From VXYL01 sp964348085 (GTDB lineage: Bacteria; Pseudomonadota; Gammaproteobacteria; Pseudomonadales; Azotimanducaceae): a stretch of 64,000 nucleotides of DNA. Location: NCBI GenBank assembly GCA_964348085.1, contig CAYGBI010000001.1, positions 62,001-126,000 of the forward strand. The letters run 5' to 3'. A model generated the notes under the pieces. It was not told the DNA's origin. It saw nothing but the letters and a program-made list of their open reading frames with translations, and ran no database searches. Position 1 is the first letter of the stretch, and every line of letters begins with the position of its first letter. Below are positions 17,940-25,683 of this stretch, one piece after another. A program made the translations under genes and the position numbers.

Positions 17940-19112
17940 ATGGCGACCCGAGAAACAAAGCCGAGCGCGGCGACGGCGGCCTACGACAAGCGGGCACGGT
18001 CCGTGTACTCGTTCCAACGGACGGTCAAGGATCTGATCGTCGGCCACCTCGCCGGACCGGGCAGACCGCTCGGTGGCGGCATCGTACGCCGGCTGGATCT
18101 GCGCACGCTGCGCAAGGTTCCTGCGGACTGGGTGACCAGAGAGTTCCGCGACCGACGCGGCGACAAGGTGTGGGTGGTCGAGTTCCGCGCCCCGCCGCCA
18201 GTCGCCCAAACGGCGGCGGGGCGGCGGCGTGGACGGCTGTTCCTGCTGCTTGAGCACCAGTCGCGGAACGATCCCCACATGGCGCTCAGGATGCTGGAGT
18301 ACGCGACGGAGCTCCTGCGCGACCTGCGCGCCGAAAACGCCTTGGGGCCCGGTGGTCGGCTGCCGCTGATGCTGCCAGTGGTCGTGTACGACGGGGTGAT
18401 GCCGTGGTCCGCAGCGACGCGGCTAACGGACCGCGTGGAGTGGCCGGCGTCGTTCGACGAGGAAGCAGCGCGGTTATTGGCGTGGCAGCCATCCATCGCG
18501 CTACACGCCGTTGACTATTCCGCGCACTCGAACGACGATTTGGCGCGGACGAACGTGGTGTCGCTGCAGATCGCATTCTCGCTAGCGCGCTCGATGGCCG
18601 AAGCGCGCTCGTTGACGCGAGACTTGATGAAGTTCCGGGATCCGGACTTGCGGGCGGCGCTGTACGGTTGGGCCGAGCGGTCGCTCAAGCGTCAGGGCTT
18701 GGAGCTGCCGCCACTAGAGGAGCTGGAGAGAATGAAGACCGAGAACGAAGTGGTGACCTTGTTCGACAAGAACGCGAGGGCGATCGCGGACGGGCTGCGC
18801 GAAGAGGGGCGCCTAGAAGGGCGCGAAGAAGGACGAGAAGAGGGACGCCAAGAAGGACGCGAAAAGGGCCGACAAGAGGGGCGCGAAGAGGGGCGACAAG
18901 AGGGACGCAGAGAAGGCATCGAGAACGAGCGCGCCCTGCTACGCCGCTTGGCGACGCGGCGCTTCGGCCCCGCCACCGCCGACCGCTTGACCGAGCTGAT
19001 CGACGGCATCGACGACGCCCCCCGCCTCGCCCGCGTGGGCGACTGCATCGTCGACTGCCCCACCGGCGACGATCTGCTGGCCCAAGTCGCAGGCGCCTCC
19101 GGAGACCCTTGA
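17940..19112 (+). CDS. Rpn family nuclease, full-length toxin-like form (RpnL)
   Basis: Rpn proteins (PD-(D/E)XK fold, once called YhgA-like putative transposases) are DNA nucleases. E. coli examples are reported to be toxins inhibited by a short protein translated from the 3' part of the same gene, with a role against phage. This 390-residue protein has the typical core: REFRDRRGDKVWVVEFR, then LFLLLEHQSRNDPHMALRMLEY with the Glu-x-Gln active-site pattern. Near residues 285-325 there is a helix of four-residue repeats (EEGR, QEGR, REGR; about nine copies). Two incomplete copies of the 3' half follow directly. The gene lies between map and rpsB, which suggests insertion. Confidence 0.85.
   Translation: MATRETKPSAATAAYDKRARSVYSFQRTVKDLIVGHLAGPGRPLGGGIVRRLDLRTLRKVPADWVTREFRDRRGDKVWVVEFRAPPPVAQTAAGRRRGRLFLLLEHQSRNDPHMALRMLEYATELLRDLRAENALGPGGRLPLMLPVVVYDGVMPWSAATRLTDRVEWPASFDEEAARLLAWQPSIALHAVDYSAHSNDDLARTNVVSLQIAFSLARSMAEARSLTRDLMKFRDPDLRAALYGWAERSLKRQGLELPPLEELERMKTENEVVTLFDKNARAIADGLREEGRLEGREEGREEGRQEGREKGRQEGREEGRQEGRREGIENERALLRRLATRRFGPATADRLTELIDGIDDAPRLARVGDCIVDCPTGDDLLAQVAGASGDP
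18732..19112 (+). CDS. Candidate internally started RpnS antitoxin (126 aa) within the Rpn gene
   Basis: An in-frame ATG at 18732 (product begins MKTENEVVTLFDKNARAIAD) is preceded by AGAGGAG ending nine bases upstream, a strong ribosome-binding site inside the Rpn coding region. The product would be the C-terminal part only: the four-residue repeat helix with about nine repeats and the final RFGPATADRLTEL domain. This matches where the published RpnS antitoxins begin in E. coli Rpn genes. The start site and its spacing are kept in both downstream copies, supporting real use. Expression is inferred. Confidence 0.6.
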   Translation: MKTENEVVTLFDKNARAIADGLREEGRLEGREEGREEGRQEGREKGRQEGREEGRQEGRREGIENERALLRRLATRRFGPATADRLTELIDGIDDAPRLARVGDCIVDCPTGDDLLAQVAGASGDP

Positions 19113-20116
19113 GGACAAAATCACCGGCTGAGCCCGATGGCTCGCCCTCGTCGCAGCGCTCGATGGCCGAGGCGCTGTCGTTGACGCGAGACTTGATGAA
19201 GTTCCGGGACCTGGGGCGGCGCTGTACGGGTGGGCCGAGCGGTCGCTCAAGCGCCAAGGCTTGGAGCGGCCGCCACTGGAGGAGTCGGAGAGGATGAAGA
19301 CCGAGAACGAAGTGGTGACCTTGTTCGACAAGAACGCGAGGGCGATCGCCGACGGGCTGCGCGAAGAAGGGCGAGAAGAGGGACGCCAAGAGGGGCGGGA
19401 AGAGGGACGCAGAGAAGGCATCGAGAACGAGCGCGCCTTGCTGCGCCGCCTGGCGACGCGGCGCTTCGGCCCCGCCACCGCCGAGCGCTTGACCGAACTG
19501 ATCGACGGCATCGACGACGCCCCCCGCCTCGCCCGCGTGGGCGACTGCATCGTCGACTGCCCCACCGGCGACGATCTGCTGGCCCAAGTCGCAGGCGCCT
19601 CCGGAGACCCTTGAGGACAAAATCACCGGCTGAGCCCGATGGCTCGCCCTCGTCGCAGCGCTCGATGGCCGAGGCGCTGTCGTTGACGCGAGACTTGATG
19701 AAGTTCCGGGACCTGGGGCGGCGCTGTACGGGTGGGCCGAGCGGTCGCTCAAGCGCCAAGGCTTGGAGCGGCCGCCACTGGAGGAGTCGGAGAGGATGAA
19801 GACCGAGAACGAAGTGGTGACCTTGTTCGACAAGAACGCGAGGGCGATCGCCGACGGGCTGCGCGAAGAGGGGCGGGAAGAGGGGCGCAGAGAAGGCATC
19901 GAGAACGAGCGCGCCCTGCTGCGCCGCTTGGCGACGCGGCGCTTCGGCCCCGCCACCGCCGAGCGCTTGACCGAGCTGATCGTCGGCATCGACGACGCCC
20001 CGCGCCTCGCCCGCGTGGGCGAGTGCATCGTCGACTGCCCCACCGGCGACGACCTGTTGGCGCAGGTCGCGCACACGAGCCGCGCCGCGGAAAGTCCAGC
20101 GGGATGCGTAGAGCAC
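19113..20116 (+). repeat. Two tandem copies of the Rpn 3' region, period about 502 bp
   Basis: The segment 19113-19614 is repeated from 19615. The first 250 or so bases look identical by eye, from AGGACAAAATCACC through the internal start codon to the repeat-helix codons. Each unit also matches the Rpn gene from about 18590. Relative to that gene, both copies carry the same 7-base loss after the TTCCGGGA segment (about 19206 and 19708), which breaks the long frame ahead of the internal start but leaves the RpnS frame intact. The number of 12-base EEGR-type repeats falls from copy to copy. Confidence 0.85.
19294..19614 (+). CDS. Free-standing RpnS-like protein, second copy (106 aa)
   Basis: The ATG at 19294 is preceded by GGAGGAG with a nine-base spacer, a better Shine-Dalgarno than in the first copy. 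The product begins MKTENEVVTLFDKNARAIAD and has about four four-residue repeats (EEGR EEGR QEGR EEGR) instead of nine. It ends in the same ASGDP tail as the full-length Rpn protein. The upstream nuclease part is absent and the preceding frame is shifted, so only the C-terminal domain can be made. By analogy with RpnS it could bind and block an Rpn nuclease; this is inference. Confidence 0.55.
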   Translation: MKTENEVVTLFDKNARAIADGLREEGREEGRQEGREEGRREGIENERALLRRLATRRFGPATAERLTELIDGIDDAPRLARVGDCIVDCPTGDDLLAQVAGASGDP

Positions 20117-20158
20117 AGCAACCGACTGTGGTATAAAGCGCCGGCCTCGCGGCAGTGA
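19796..20158 (+). CDS. Free-standing RpnS-like protein, third copy with a new C-terminus (120 aa)
   Basis: Same layout as the second copy: GGAGGAG, nine bases, ATG at 19796, and the same N-terminus. The four-residue repeats are down to two (EEGR EEGR). After DDLLAQVA the sequence leaves the ASGDP ending and reads on for about 28 unrelated residues (from HTSRAAESP) to a TGA at 20156-20158. That extra tail lies over the -10 region proposed for rpsB. The tail probably has no selected function, having formed where the duplication broke off next to rpsB. Confidence 0.5.
   Translation: MKTENEVVTLFDKNARAIADGLREEGREEGRREGIENERALLRRLATRRFGPATAERLTELIVGIDDAPRLARVGECIVDCPTGDDLLAQVAHTSRAAESPAGCVEHSNRLWYKAPASRQ
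20132..20142 (+). promoter_or_regulatory. Candidate rpsB promoter -10 with GC-rich discriminator
   Basis: TATAAA at 20132-20137 is followed at once by GCGCC, the kind of discriminator found at promoters repressed by ppGpp, as expected for a ribosomal protein operon. The -35 region is weak (TAGAGC at about 20109). The call rests on position ahead of the structured leader and on the discriminator. Confidence 0.5.
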
Positions 20159-20172
20159 CGCGAGAGTAAACA

Positions 20173-20238
20173 CGCCGCGCCGGCCACGTCGTTGCGGGTG
20201 GCCCCGGCATAGTCCGGGGCGGATTCAACGACGCGGCG
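20173..20238 (+). promoter_or_regulatory. Structured rpsB leader, candidate S2 autoregulatory RNA
   Basis: Three nested perfect stems fit this leader: CGCCGCG (20173-20179) with CGCGGCG (20232-20238), CGTCGTTG (20187-20194) with CAACGACG (20226-20233), and GCCCCGG (20201-20207) with CCGGGGC (20214-20220) around a six-base loop. The first two share two bases. In gammaproteobacteria S2 represses rpsB-tsf through a leader structure, so this is the expected place for it. Likeness to the known S2-binding fold was not tested. Confidence 0.55.
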
Positions 20239-20266
20239 CGACGGTAAGCAAACCCGGAGACAACAC

Positions 20267-21061
20267 ATGACCATGATCGACATGCGCGACATGTTGGCCG
20301 CCGGTGTGCATTTCGGCCATCGAACGCGCTTTTGGAATCCGAGGATGGCGGAACACATCTTCGGTGCCCGCAACAAGATCCACATCATCAACCTAGAGGC
20401 TACGGTACCGGCGCTCGAAGCGGCGCTTGCGGAAGTGCGTCGGCTGGCGGCGAGGGACAACAAGATCCTCTTCGTCGGCACCAAACGCGCCGCCGCGAAA
20501 GTCATCCGCGAGCAAGCCGAGCGGGTGGGCATGCCGTTTATCGACGAGCGCTGGCTCGGTGGCACGCTCACCAACTACAAGACCATCCGCCAGTCCATCC
20601 GTCGCCTGACGGACCTGCAAACCCAAGCCGAGGACGGCACGTTCGACCTGCTGACCAAGAAGGAAGCTCTGCAACGGCGTCGGTTGATGGACAAGCTGGA
20701 ACGGAGCTTGGGTGGCATCAAGGACATGGGCGGCTTGCCGGACGCCCTGTTCGTGGTGGACGTCAACCACGAGCGCATCGCGGTCACCGAGGCCAACAAG
20801 CTCGGCATACCCGTTATCGGCTTGGTGGACACCAATAGCGACCCGGCCGGAGTGGACTTCGTCATCCCCGGCAACGACGACGCCATTCGCTCGGTGAGCC
20901 TATTCGTCACCGCCATCGCCAACGCCATCGAGCAAGGCAAGGCGCAAGGGTCCGGCGAAGTCACCATCGAAGAATTCGCGGACATCGACACGGTGACGGC
21001 GGACGCTGCCAACGCGCCGTCGGACGACGACGCATCGGTCGGCCAAGCAAGCGGGGACTGA
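20267..21061 (+). CDS. rpsB: 30S ribosomal protein S2
   Basis: S2 is a late-assembling protein of the small ribosomal subunit. The 264-residue product has the family blocks MLAAGVHFGHRTRFWNPRM near the N-terminus, FVGTKRAAAKVIREQA, FIDERWLGGTLTNYKTI and the signature LPDALFVVDVNHERIAVTEA. The C-terminal 40 residues are acidic and variable as usual. The ATG at 20267 has CGGAGA upstream. It is followed four bases later by tsf. Expression is probably controlled by the leader just upstream. Confidence 0.98.
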   Translation: MTMIDMRDMLAAGVHFGHRTRFWNPRMAEHIFGARNKIHIINLEATVPALEAALAEVRRLAARDNKILFVGTKRAAAKVIREQAERVGMPFIDERWLGGTLTNYKTIRQSIRRLTDLQTQAEDGTFDLLTKKEALQRRRLMDKLERSLGGIKDMGGLPDALFVVDVNHERIAVTEANKLGIPVIGLVDTNSDPAGVDFVIPGNDDAIRSVSLFVTAIANAIEQGKAQGSGEVTIEEFADIDTVTADAANAPSDDDASVGQASGD

Positions 21062-21065
21062 ACGC

Positions 21066-21923
21066 ATGAACATGGCGATGGTCAAGGAACTGCGGGAGCG
21101 CACCGGCGTCGGTTTCGGCGACTGCAAGAAAGCACTCGTAGAGGCCGGCTGGAACATGACGAAGGCGGCGGACATCGTGCGCCTGCAGAGTGGCGCCAAG
21201 GCCGAGAAGAAGGCTGATCGAACGGCGGCGGAAGGCTTGCTGGGCCTGAAGGTGGAGAACGACCGGGGCGCAATGGTCGAAGTCAACGTCGAGACGGATT
21301 TCGCGGCTCGCAACCCGAAGTTCGCCGCCTTCGTGGCACACGCCGTGGACACGGTTTTGGCGCAAGGCGCGGACGGCATCGCAGAGACGCTTGACGCCGA
21401 ACGACAAACCCTAGTGCAGGAAATCGGCGAGAACATCAGAGTGCGCAGGGCTGCCCGGGTCGATGCGCCCGCCGACGGCACCGTGGTCGGCTATCTGCAT
21501 CAAGACCACAAGCAAGGCGCCTTGGTCGCGCTGGCGGGGGGTGATACGTCCCTCGGCCGCGATGTCGCCATGCACGTCACGGCCATGCGCCCCGCGGTGC
21601 TGGCGCCGGAGGATATGCCGGCGGATGCCCTCGCCAAGGAACGGTCGATGATCGAGCAACTTACCGCGCAAGAGGAGCAAGCCGCCAAACGGCCGAAGCC
21701 ACCGCAGATCATCGACAAGATCGTTGCCGGTCGGCTGCGCAAGTTCTTGGCGGAGTCCAGCCTTGTGGAACAGCCATTCGTCAAGGACACATCGGTCAAG
21801 GTCGGCGAGTTGTTGGCCGGCAAGCAGGCCGACTGCGTGAGTTTCGAGCGCTTCGAGGTCGGCGAGGGAATCGACAAGGGGCAGGAGGACTTCGCTGCCG
21901 AAGTGCGCAAGCAACTCGGCTGA
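21066..21923 (+). CDS. tsf: Translation elongation factor Ts
   Basis: EF-Ts recycles EF-Tu from the GDP to the nucleotide-free form. The 285-residue product has the N-terminal domain VKELRERTGVGFGDCKKAL and the core motif VEVNVETDFAARN, where most homologues read TDFVARN and this one has alanine. The C-terminal module carries LVEQPFVKD. It is co-transcribed with rpsB, as in nearly all bacteria. Confidence 0.98.
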   Translation: MNMAMVKELRERTGVGFGDCKKALVEAGWNMTKAADIVRLQSGAKAEKKADRTAAEGLLGLKVENDRGAMVEVNVETDFAARNPKFAAFVAHAVDTVLAQGADGIAETLDAERQTLVQEIGENIRVRRAARVDAPADGTVVGYLHQDHKQGALVALAGGDTSLGRDVAMHVTAMRPAVLAPEDMPADALAKERSMIEQLTAQEEQAAKRPKPPQIIDKIVAGRLRKFLAESSLVEQPFVKDTSVKVGELLAGKQADCVSFERFEVGEGIDKGQEDFAAEVRKQLG

Positions 21924-21939
21924 CCGGCGCTCAAGCCGG
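21924..21939. terminator. Short hairpin after tsf, possible weak terminator
   Basis: CCGGC at 21924-21928 pairs with GCCGG at 21935-21939 around a six-base loop. It lies between the convergent tsf and ABC-ATPase genes and overlaps the stop codon of the latter. No T run follows, so strength as an intrinsic terminator is doubtful. Confidence 0.3.
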
Positions 21940-22884
21940 CGCGTCGCCGAGCAAGTGGCAACTCGCGGCTTGATTCGGCCCTGCGGACGTCAGCCGCGGC
22001 GCCCGTTCCAAGCACGCCGGCATGCGGCGTGGGCACCGCGGGTGGAATCGGCAGCCGCGAGGGGGCGATAGCGCATCGGCCACCTCTCCCCGCACTTGGC
22101 CCGTGGCCCTAGGCGCTTGGGGGTCGGGGCGCGGCACGGCGGCGAGCAGCGCTTGCGTATAGGGGTGCCGCGGGCTGTCGAAGATCGCCGCCTTGGCGCC
22201 GGTCTCCACGATTTGACCCAAGTACATCACCGCCACTCGATCTGCCGCATGTTCCACCAATGCCAAGTCGTGGGCGATGAGCAGATACGTCAGCCCGAGC
22301 TCATCTTGCAAGTCCTTAAGGAGATTCAGGATTTGCGCGCGGATCGATACGTCGAGGGCGGAAATCGGTTCGTCCAACACGACGAGCTCCGGCTGCAGGA
22401 TGAGCGCCCGGGCGATGGCGACGCGTTGCCGCTGGCCGCCGGAGAACTCGTGGGGATAGAGATTCGCGGCGGTGGCCGGCAAGCCCACCAGCGACAGCGT
22501 GCGGGTGATCGCGGCCATCGTCTCCCCTCGTCTCGCGCCATGCGCGAGCAACGGTTCGGCGAGAATGGTCTTTACTTTCAAGCGCGGGTTCAGCGAGCTA
22601 TAGGGATCTTGGAACACCGCCTGCACGCGGGATCGATAGCGCTTGGCGGCTTTGCCTTTGAGCCCGCCAACGTCCTCGCCAGCAAAGGTGATGCGCCCGC
22701 CGGCGAGGGGATTGAGCTTGAGAATCAAGGTCGCCAATGTGCTCTTGCCGCACCCGGATTCGCCCACCAAGGCGAAGGTCTCGCCCTTGGCGATGTCCAA
22801 GGACACGTTATCGACCGCGGTGAGCAAGCCGCCTCGGGTGGGAAAGCGACAGCTCACTTGGTGGAGACGCAAGAGCGCCGTCAT
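21931..22884 (-). CDS. Peptide-type ABC transporter ATP-binding protein (OppF/DppF-like)
   Basis: One of two ATPase subunits of a peptide/opine/nickel-class importer. The 317 residues show Walker A GESGCGKST, the Q-loop FQDPYSSLNP, signature FSGGQRQRVAIARAL, Walker B LVVLDEPISALD and the H-loop at AHD. The C-terminal extension with CRFHPRCP and later cysteines is characteristic of OppD/OppF proteins. The start is the ATG at 22884, overlapping the preceding gene as ATGA; the long open frame upstream lies inside that gene. It is the last gene of the operon. Confidence 0.93.
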   Translation of the reverse strand: MTALLRLHQVSCRFPTRGGLLTAVDNVSLDIAKGETFALVGESGCGKSTLATLILKLNPLAGGRITFAGEDVGGLKGKAAKRYRSRVQAVFQDPYSSLNPRLKVKTILAEPLLAHGARRGETMAAITRTLSLVGLPATAANLYPHEFSGGQRQRVAIARALILQPELVVLDEPISALDVSIRAQILNLLKDLQDELGLTYLLIAHDLALVEHAADRVAVMYLGQIVETGAKAAIFDSPRHPYTQALLAAVPRPDPQAPRATGQVRGEVADALSPPRGCRFHPRCPRRMPACLERAPRLTSAGPNQAASCHLLGDAPA

Positions 22885-23873
22885 GCGTGCAGCCAGCAAG
22901 ACACCGTCGCCCCGTCGCTGGTGGTCGTGATCGGCGGCGACTCTCGACGACACTGTTCGCTGGCGTGCGGACAACGGGGGTGGAAGGCGCACCCGCTCGG
23001 CAGCGCCAGCGGATTCGGCGGATTGCCGGCGATCGACTTCAAGCGTTGGCCGCGCTTCCCCAACCTCGGCACCGACGCGAGCAGACCTTGCGAATACGGA
23101 TGCCGCGGCTCGGCGTAAAGTCGTTCTGCGCTTGCCGCCTCGACGATGCGCCCGGCGTACATCACGGCGATGCGGTGGCAGGCTCTGGCGGCGACGCCGA
23201 GATCGTGGGTGATGAAAACGAGCCCCGCCCCGGTCTCCGCCTGCAGACGCTCGATCAGGTCCATCAACTGCACTTGGATCGTCACGTCCAAGGCGCTGGT
23301 CGGTTCGTCGGCGATCAAGAGCTTGGGCCGGCAGGCGATGGCCATGGCCGCCACCACACGCTGGCGCATGCCGCCGCTGAATTGATGCGGATAGTCCCAC
23401 GCCCGCTCCCGCGCCGCCGGCACCCGAACGCGATCGAGTTCGTCTATGGCGAGCGCCATAGCCGAGCCCCGCCGTCCACTTATACCACTCGCCGGCGCCC
23501 CGGAGGCCGCCAACCCATGCGCACGGATAGGCGCCGCCACTTGCGCACCGACGGTAAACACCGGATTCAGCGAGGTCATGGGATCTTGCGAGATCATGGC
23601 GATCTGCCGGCCGCGCACTTCGTCGGCCAGCGTCTTCTCGGCCAAGCCAAGCAGCTCCCGGCCGTCGAGCTGAATAGAGCCGCCGACGATGCGCCCGGCG
23701 GGACGCGGCGGCAATCCCAACAGCGACAACCCGGTCATGGTCTTGCCGCTGCCCGATTCGCCGATCAGGCCCAAGGTTTCGCCGGCACCGACGTCGAAGC
23801 TCACCCCGTCGACGGCCTTCAGCACCCCCCGCTTCAAGAACAGGTGCGTCTTCAAGTCGCGCACGCGCAGCAT
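22881..23873 (-). CDS. Peptide-type ABC transporter ATP-binding protein (OppD/DppD-like)
   Basis: Partner ATPase of the importer. The 330-residue protein starts MLRVRDLKTHLFLKRG at the ATG at 23873, which shares one base with the stop of the permease gene before it. It has Walker A GESGSGKT, Q-loop ISQDPMTSLNP, signature FSGGMRQRV, Walker B LLIADEPTSALD and the OppD/F C-terminal CAFHPRCP. A Gly/Ala/Ser-rich insert (about residues 122-138) sits between the Q-loop and the signature. Confidence 0.93.
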   Translation of the reverse strand: MLRVRDLKTHLFLKRGVLKAVDGVSFDVGAGETLGLIGESGSGKTMTGLSLLGLPPRPAGRIVGGSIQLDGRELLGLAEKTLADEVRGRQIAMISQDPMTSLNPVFTVGAQVAAPIRAHGLAASGAPASGISGRRGSAMALAIDELDRVRVPAARERAWDYPHQFSGGMRQRVVAAMAIACRPKLLIADEPTSALDVTIQVQLMDLIERLQAETGAGLVFITHDLGVAARACHRIAVMYAGRIVEAASAERLYAEPRHPYSQGLLASVPRLGKRGQRLKSIAGNPPNPLALPSGCAFHPRCPHASEQCRRESPPITTTSDGATVSCWLHA

Positions 23874-24754
23874 CAGATTTGCCGTCGCAGCGGGTCGAAG
23901 GTGTCTCGCAGCCAGTCGCCGAGCAGGTTGGAGGCCAAGCAAGCAGCCATGATGGCGAGCCCGGGCATGGTGATGAGCCACCACGCCACGTCGATGAAGT
24001 TGCGTCCGTCGGCGAGCATCCCGCCCCACGAGACATTCGGCGGCTGAATGCCAAGGCCGAGAAAGCTCAAGCCCGCTTCGAAGACGATCACACTGCCGAA
24101 CTGCAACGTCGCCAGCACGAGCAGCAGATTCAGCAGGTTTGGCGCCAAGTGGCGGTAGAAAATGACCGGCGTGGCGACCCCGGCGATCTTGGCCAGCTTG
24201 ATGAAGTCGCGCTCGCGCAGGCTCAGCACCTCGCCACGCACCAGTCGCGCATACCACGTCCAATAGCTCAGCACGATGATGAACACCACCATCGCCTCCC
24301 CCGGCGGCAGCACGGCCGCGAACAGCATCGCCAGCGGAATCGACGGCACGGACATCTGTACATCGATCAGCCGCGAGACCAACGCGTCGACGACGCCCCC
24401 GAAGTACCCCGCCACCATCCCGAGCACCGTGCCGAGGAAGCCCGACAGGACGATCGCGTAGAGCGCCACGTTGGCGGAAACCCGAGCGCCGGCGATGATC
24501 CGGCTGAGGATGTCGCGCCCTAGGTTGTCCGTCCCGAGCAGGTGCGCACTGCTGCCTTCGGCCGTCCACGCCGGCGGTGTCATGGCATTCTCGAGGGCGA
24601 TCTTGCCGGCATCGTGGGGCGCCAGCCAAGGGCCGACGAGCGCACACAGCAACACGAGGGCGAGCACGGTGGCGGCAACAAAGGGAAAGCCGCTGTCCGC
24701 GCGCCTCAGGAAGCGCGCTAGGAACGGCTTCGGCAAGCCGACAGTCTCGCTCAT
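23873..24754 (-). CDS. Peptide-type ABC transporter permease (OppC/DppC-like)
   Basis: Inner-membrane channel subunit of 293 residues, with an N-terminal OppC-type segment, LLGTDNLGRDILSRIIAGAR (typical of DppC/OppC), about six hydrophobic segments and the EAA-loop REGDFIK-type sequence LRERDFIKLAKIAG. It begins at the ATG at 24754, overlapping the upstream permease stop as ATGA. Confidence 0.92.
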   Translation of the reverse strand: MSETVGLPKPFLARFLRRADSGFPFVAATVLALVLLCALVGPWLAPHDAGKIALENAMTPPAWTAEGSSAHLLGTDNLGRDILSRIIAGARVSANVALYAIVLSGFLGTVLGMVAGYFGGVVDALVSRLIDVQMSVPSIPLAMLFAAVLPPGEAMVVFIIVLSYWTWYARLVRGEVLSLRERDFIKLAKIAGVATPVIFYRHLAPNLLNLLLVLATLQFGSVIVFEAGLSFLGLGIQPPNVSWGGMLADGRNFIDVAWWLITMPGLAIMAACLASNLLGDWLRDTFDPLRRQI

Positions 24755-25683
24755 GCGGCGCTCCGCCCGCCGTGACGAATGCGCGGGTCGATCAGGCCGT
24801 AGGAGAGATCGACGACGAGGTTGACGAGTACGAATACGAGCGCGGCGAGCACCACCCCGGCCTGCACCACCGGGAAGTCCCGCGCGAACACGGCATCCAC
24901 CACCGTGCGCCCCACGCCCGGCCAAGCGAACACCACCTCGATCACGAACGCGCCGCCGAGCATGTTGGCGAAGTAGACGCCGATCATGGTCACCAGCGGC
25001 ACCATCGCGTTGCGCAACGCGTAGCGCCAGACGATCCAGCGCTCCGGCAAACCGATGGCGCGTTCCATACGCACATAGTCCGAGTCGAGGATGTCGAGCA
25101 TCGACGAGCGCAACGTCCGCGTCATCGCCGCGACCGGATACCAGCCGAGGGCGATGGCCGGCAGCACGAGATGGCTCACGCCCCCGCGCCCGAACGCCGG
25201 CAACCATTGCAGCTTCACCGCGATGAACAAGATCAGCAACAAGCCAATCCAGAAACCCGGCACGGCTTGTCCGAGCATGGCGAACAGCTTGGCGGCACGG
25301 TCCACCGCGCCACCCCGGCGCACGGCCGAGACCACACCCAAAGGCACTGCCAAGAGCAACGCGAAAACCAGACCGGCGACGGCTAGTTCCAGCGTCGCCG
25401 GCAGGCGTTCCAGCAAGAGCGTCATGGCCGGCTCGTGCCACTGATAGGAGTCGCCGAAGTCACCTTGCACAGCGTTGGCCAGAAAGATCGCGAACTGCAC
25501 GGGCAACGGTCGGTCCAGACCCAACGCCTCCCGCATCGCGGCAAACTCCTCTTCGCCGGCGTCCATGGGCAGCATCAGCGCGACCGGGTCGCCGGACAAA
25601 CGTTGGGCGACGAATACGATGAGCAGCGCCCCGAGGATGGCGACAACCCCCTGCAGCACGCGTTTGGCAACGTAGCCCTTCAC
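24751..25683 (-). CDS. Peptide-type ABC transporter permease (OppB/DppB-like)
   Basis: The 310-residue membrane protein begins VKGYVAKRVLQGV at a GTG (25683) that overlaps the binding-protein stop codon as GTGA. It has the DppB pattern: a first membrane segment, an exposed loop with ALGLDRPLPVQFAIFL, then five more segments, the EAA-type loop SDYVRMERAIGLPE and the ending DLSYGLIDPRIRHG typical of this family. Confidence 0.92.
   Translation of the reverse strand: MKGYVAKRVLQGVVAILGALLIVFVAQRLSGDPVALMLPMDAGEEEFAAMREALGLDRPLPVQFAIFLANAVQGDFGDSYQWHEPAMTLLLERLPATLELAVAGLVFALLLAVPLGVVSAVRRGGAVDRAAKLFAMLGQAVPGFWIGLLLILFIAVKLQWLPAFGRGGVSHLVLPAIALGWYPVAAMTRTLRSSMLDILDSDYVRMERAIGLPERWIVWRYALRNAMVPLVTMIGVYFANMLGGAFVIEVVFAWPGVGRTVVDAVFARDFPVVQAGVVLAALVFVLVNLVVDLSYGLIDPRIRHGGRSAA

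Noticed and set aside
18820..20000. Possible CRISPR array or other short-spacer repeat in the Rpn region
   Set aside because: The repeats are 12-base coding units (EEGR-type) within about 502-base tandem copies of one gene; there are no unique spacers between constant repeats.
17940..20158. Insertion sequence with transposase
   Set aside because: Rpn proteins were once labelled transposases, but the fold is a PD-(D/E)XK nuclease and no terminal inverted repeats or target duplication flank the block.
18685..20574. Long open frame of 629 codons on the minus strand across the Rpn array and rpsB
   Set aside because: It is antisense to well-supported genes, has Arg/Ser-rich repetitive composition typical of shadow frames in GC-rich DNA, and only exists because the tandem copies keep the same phase.
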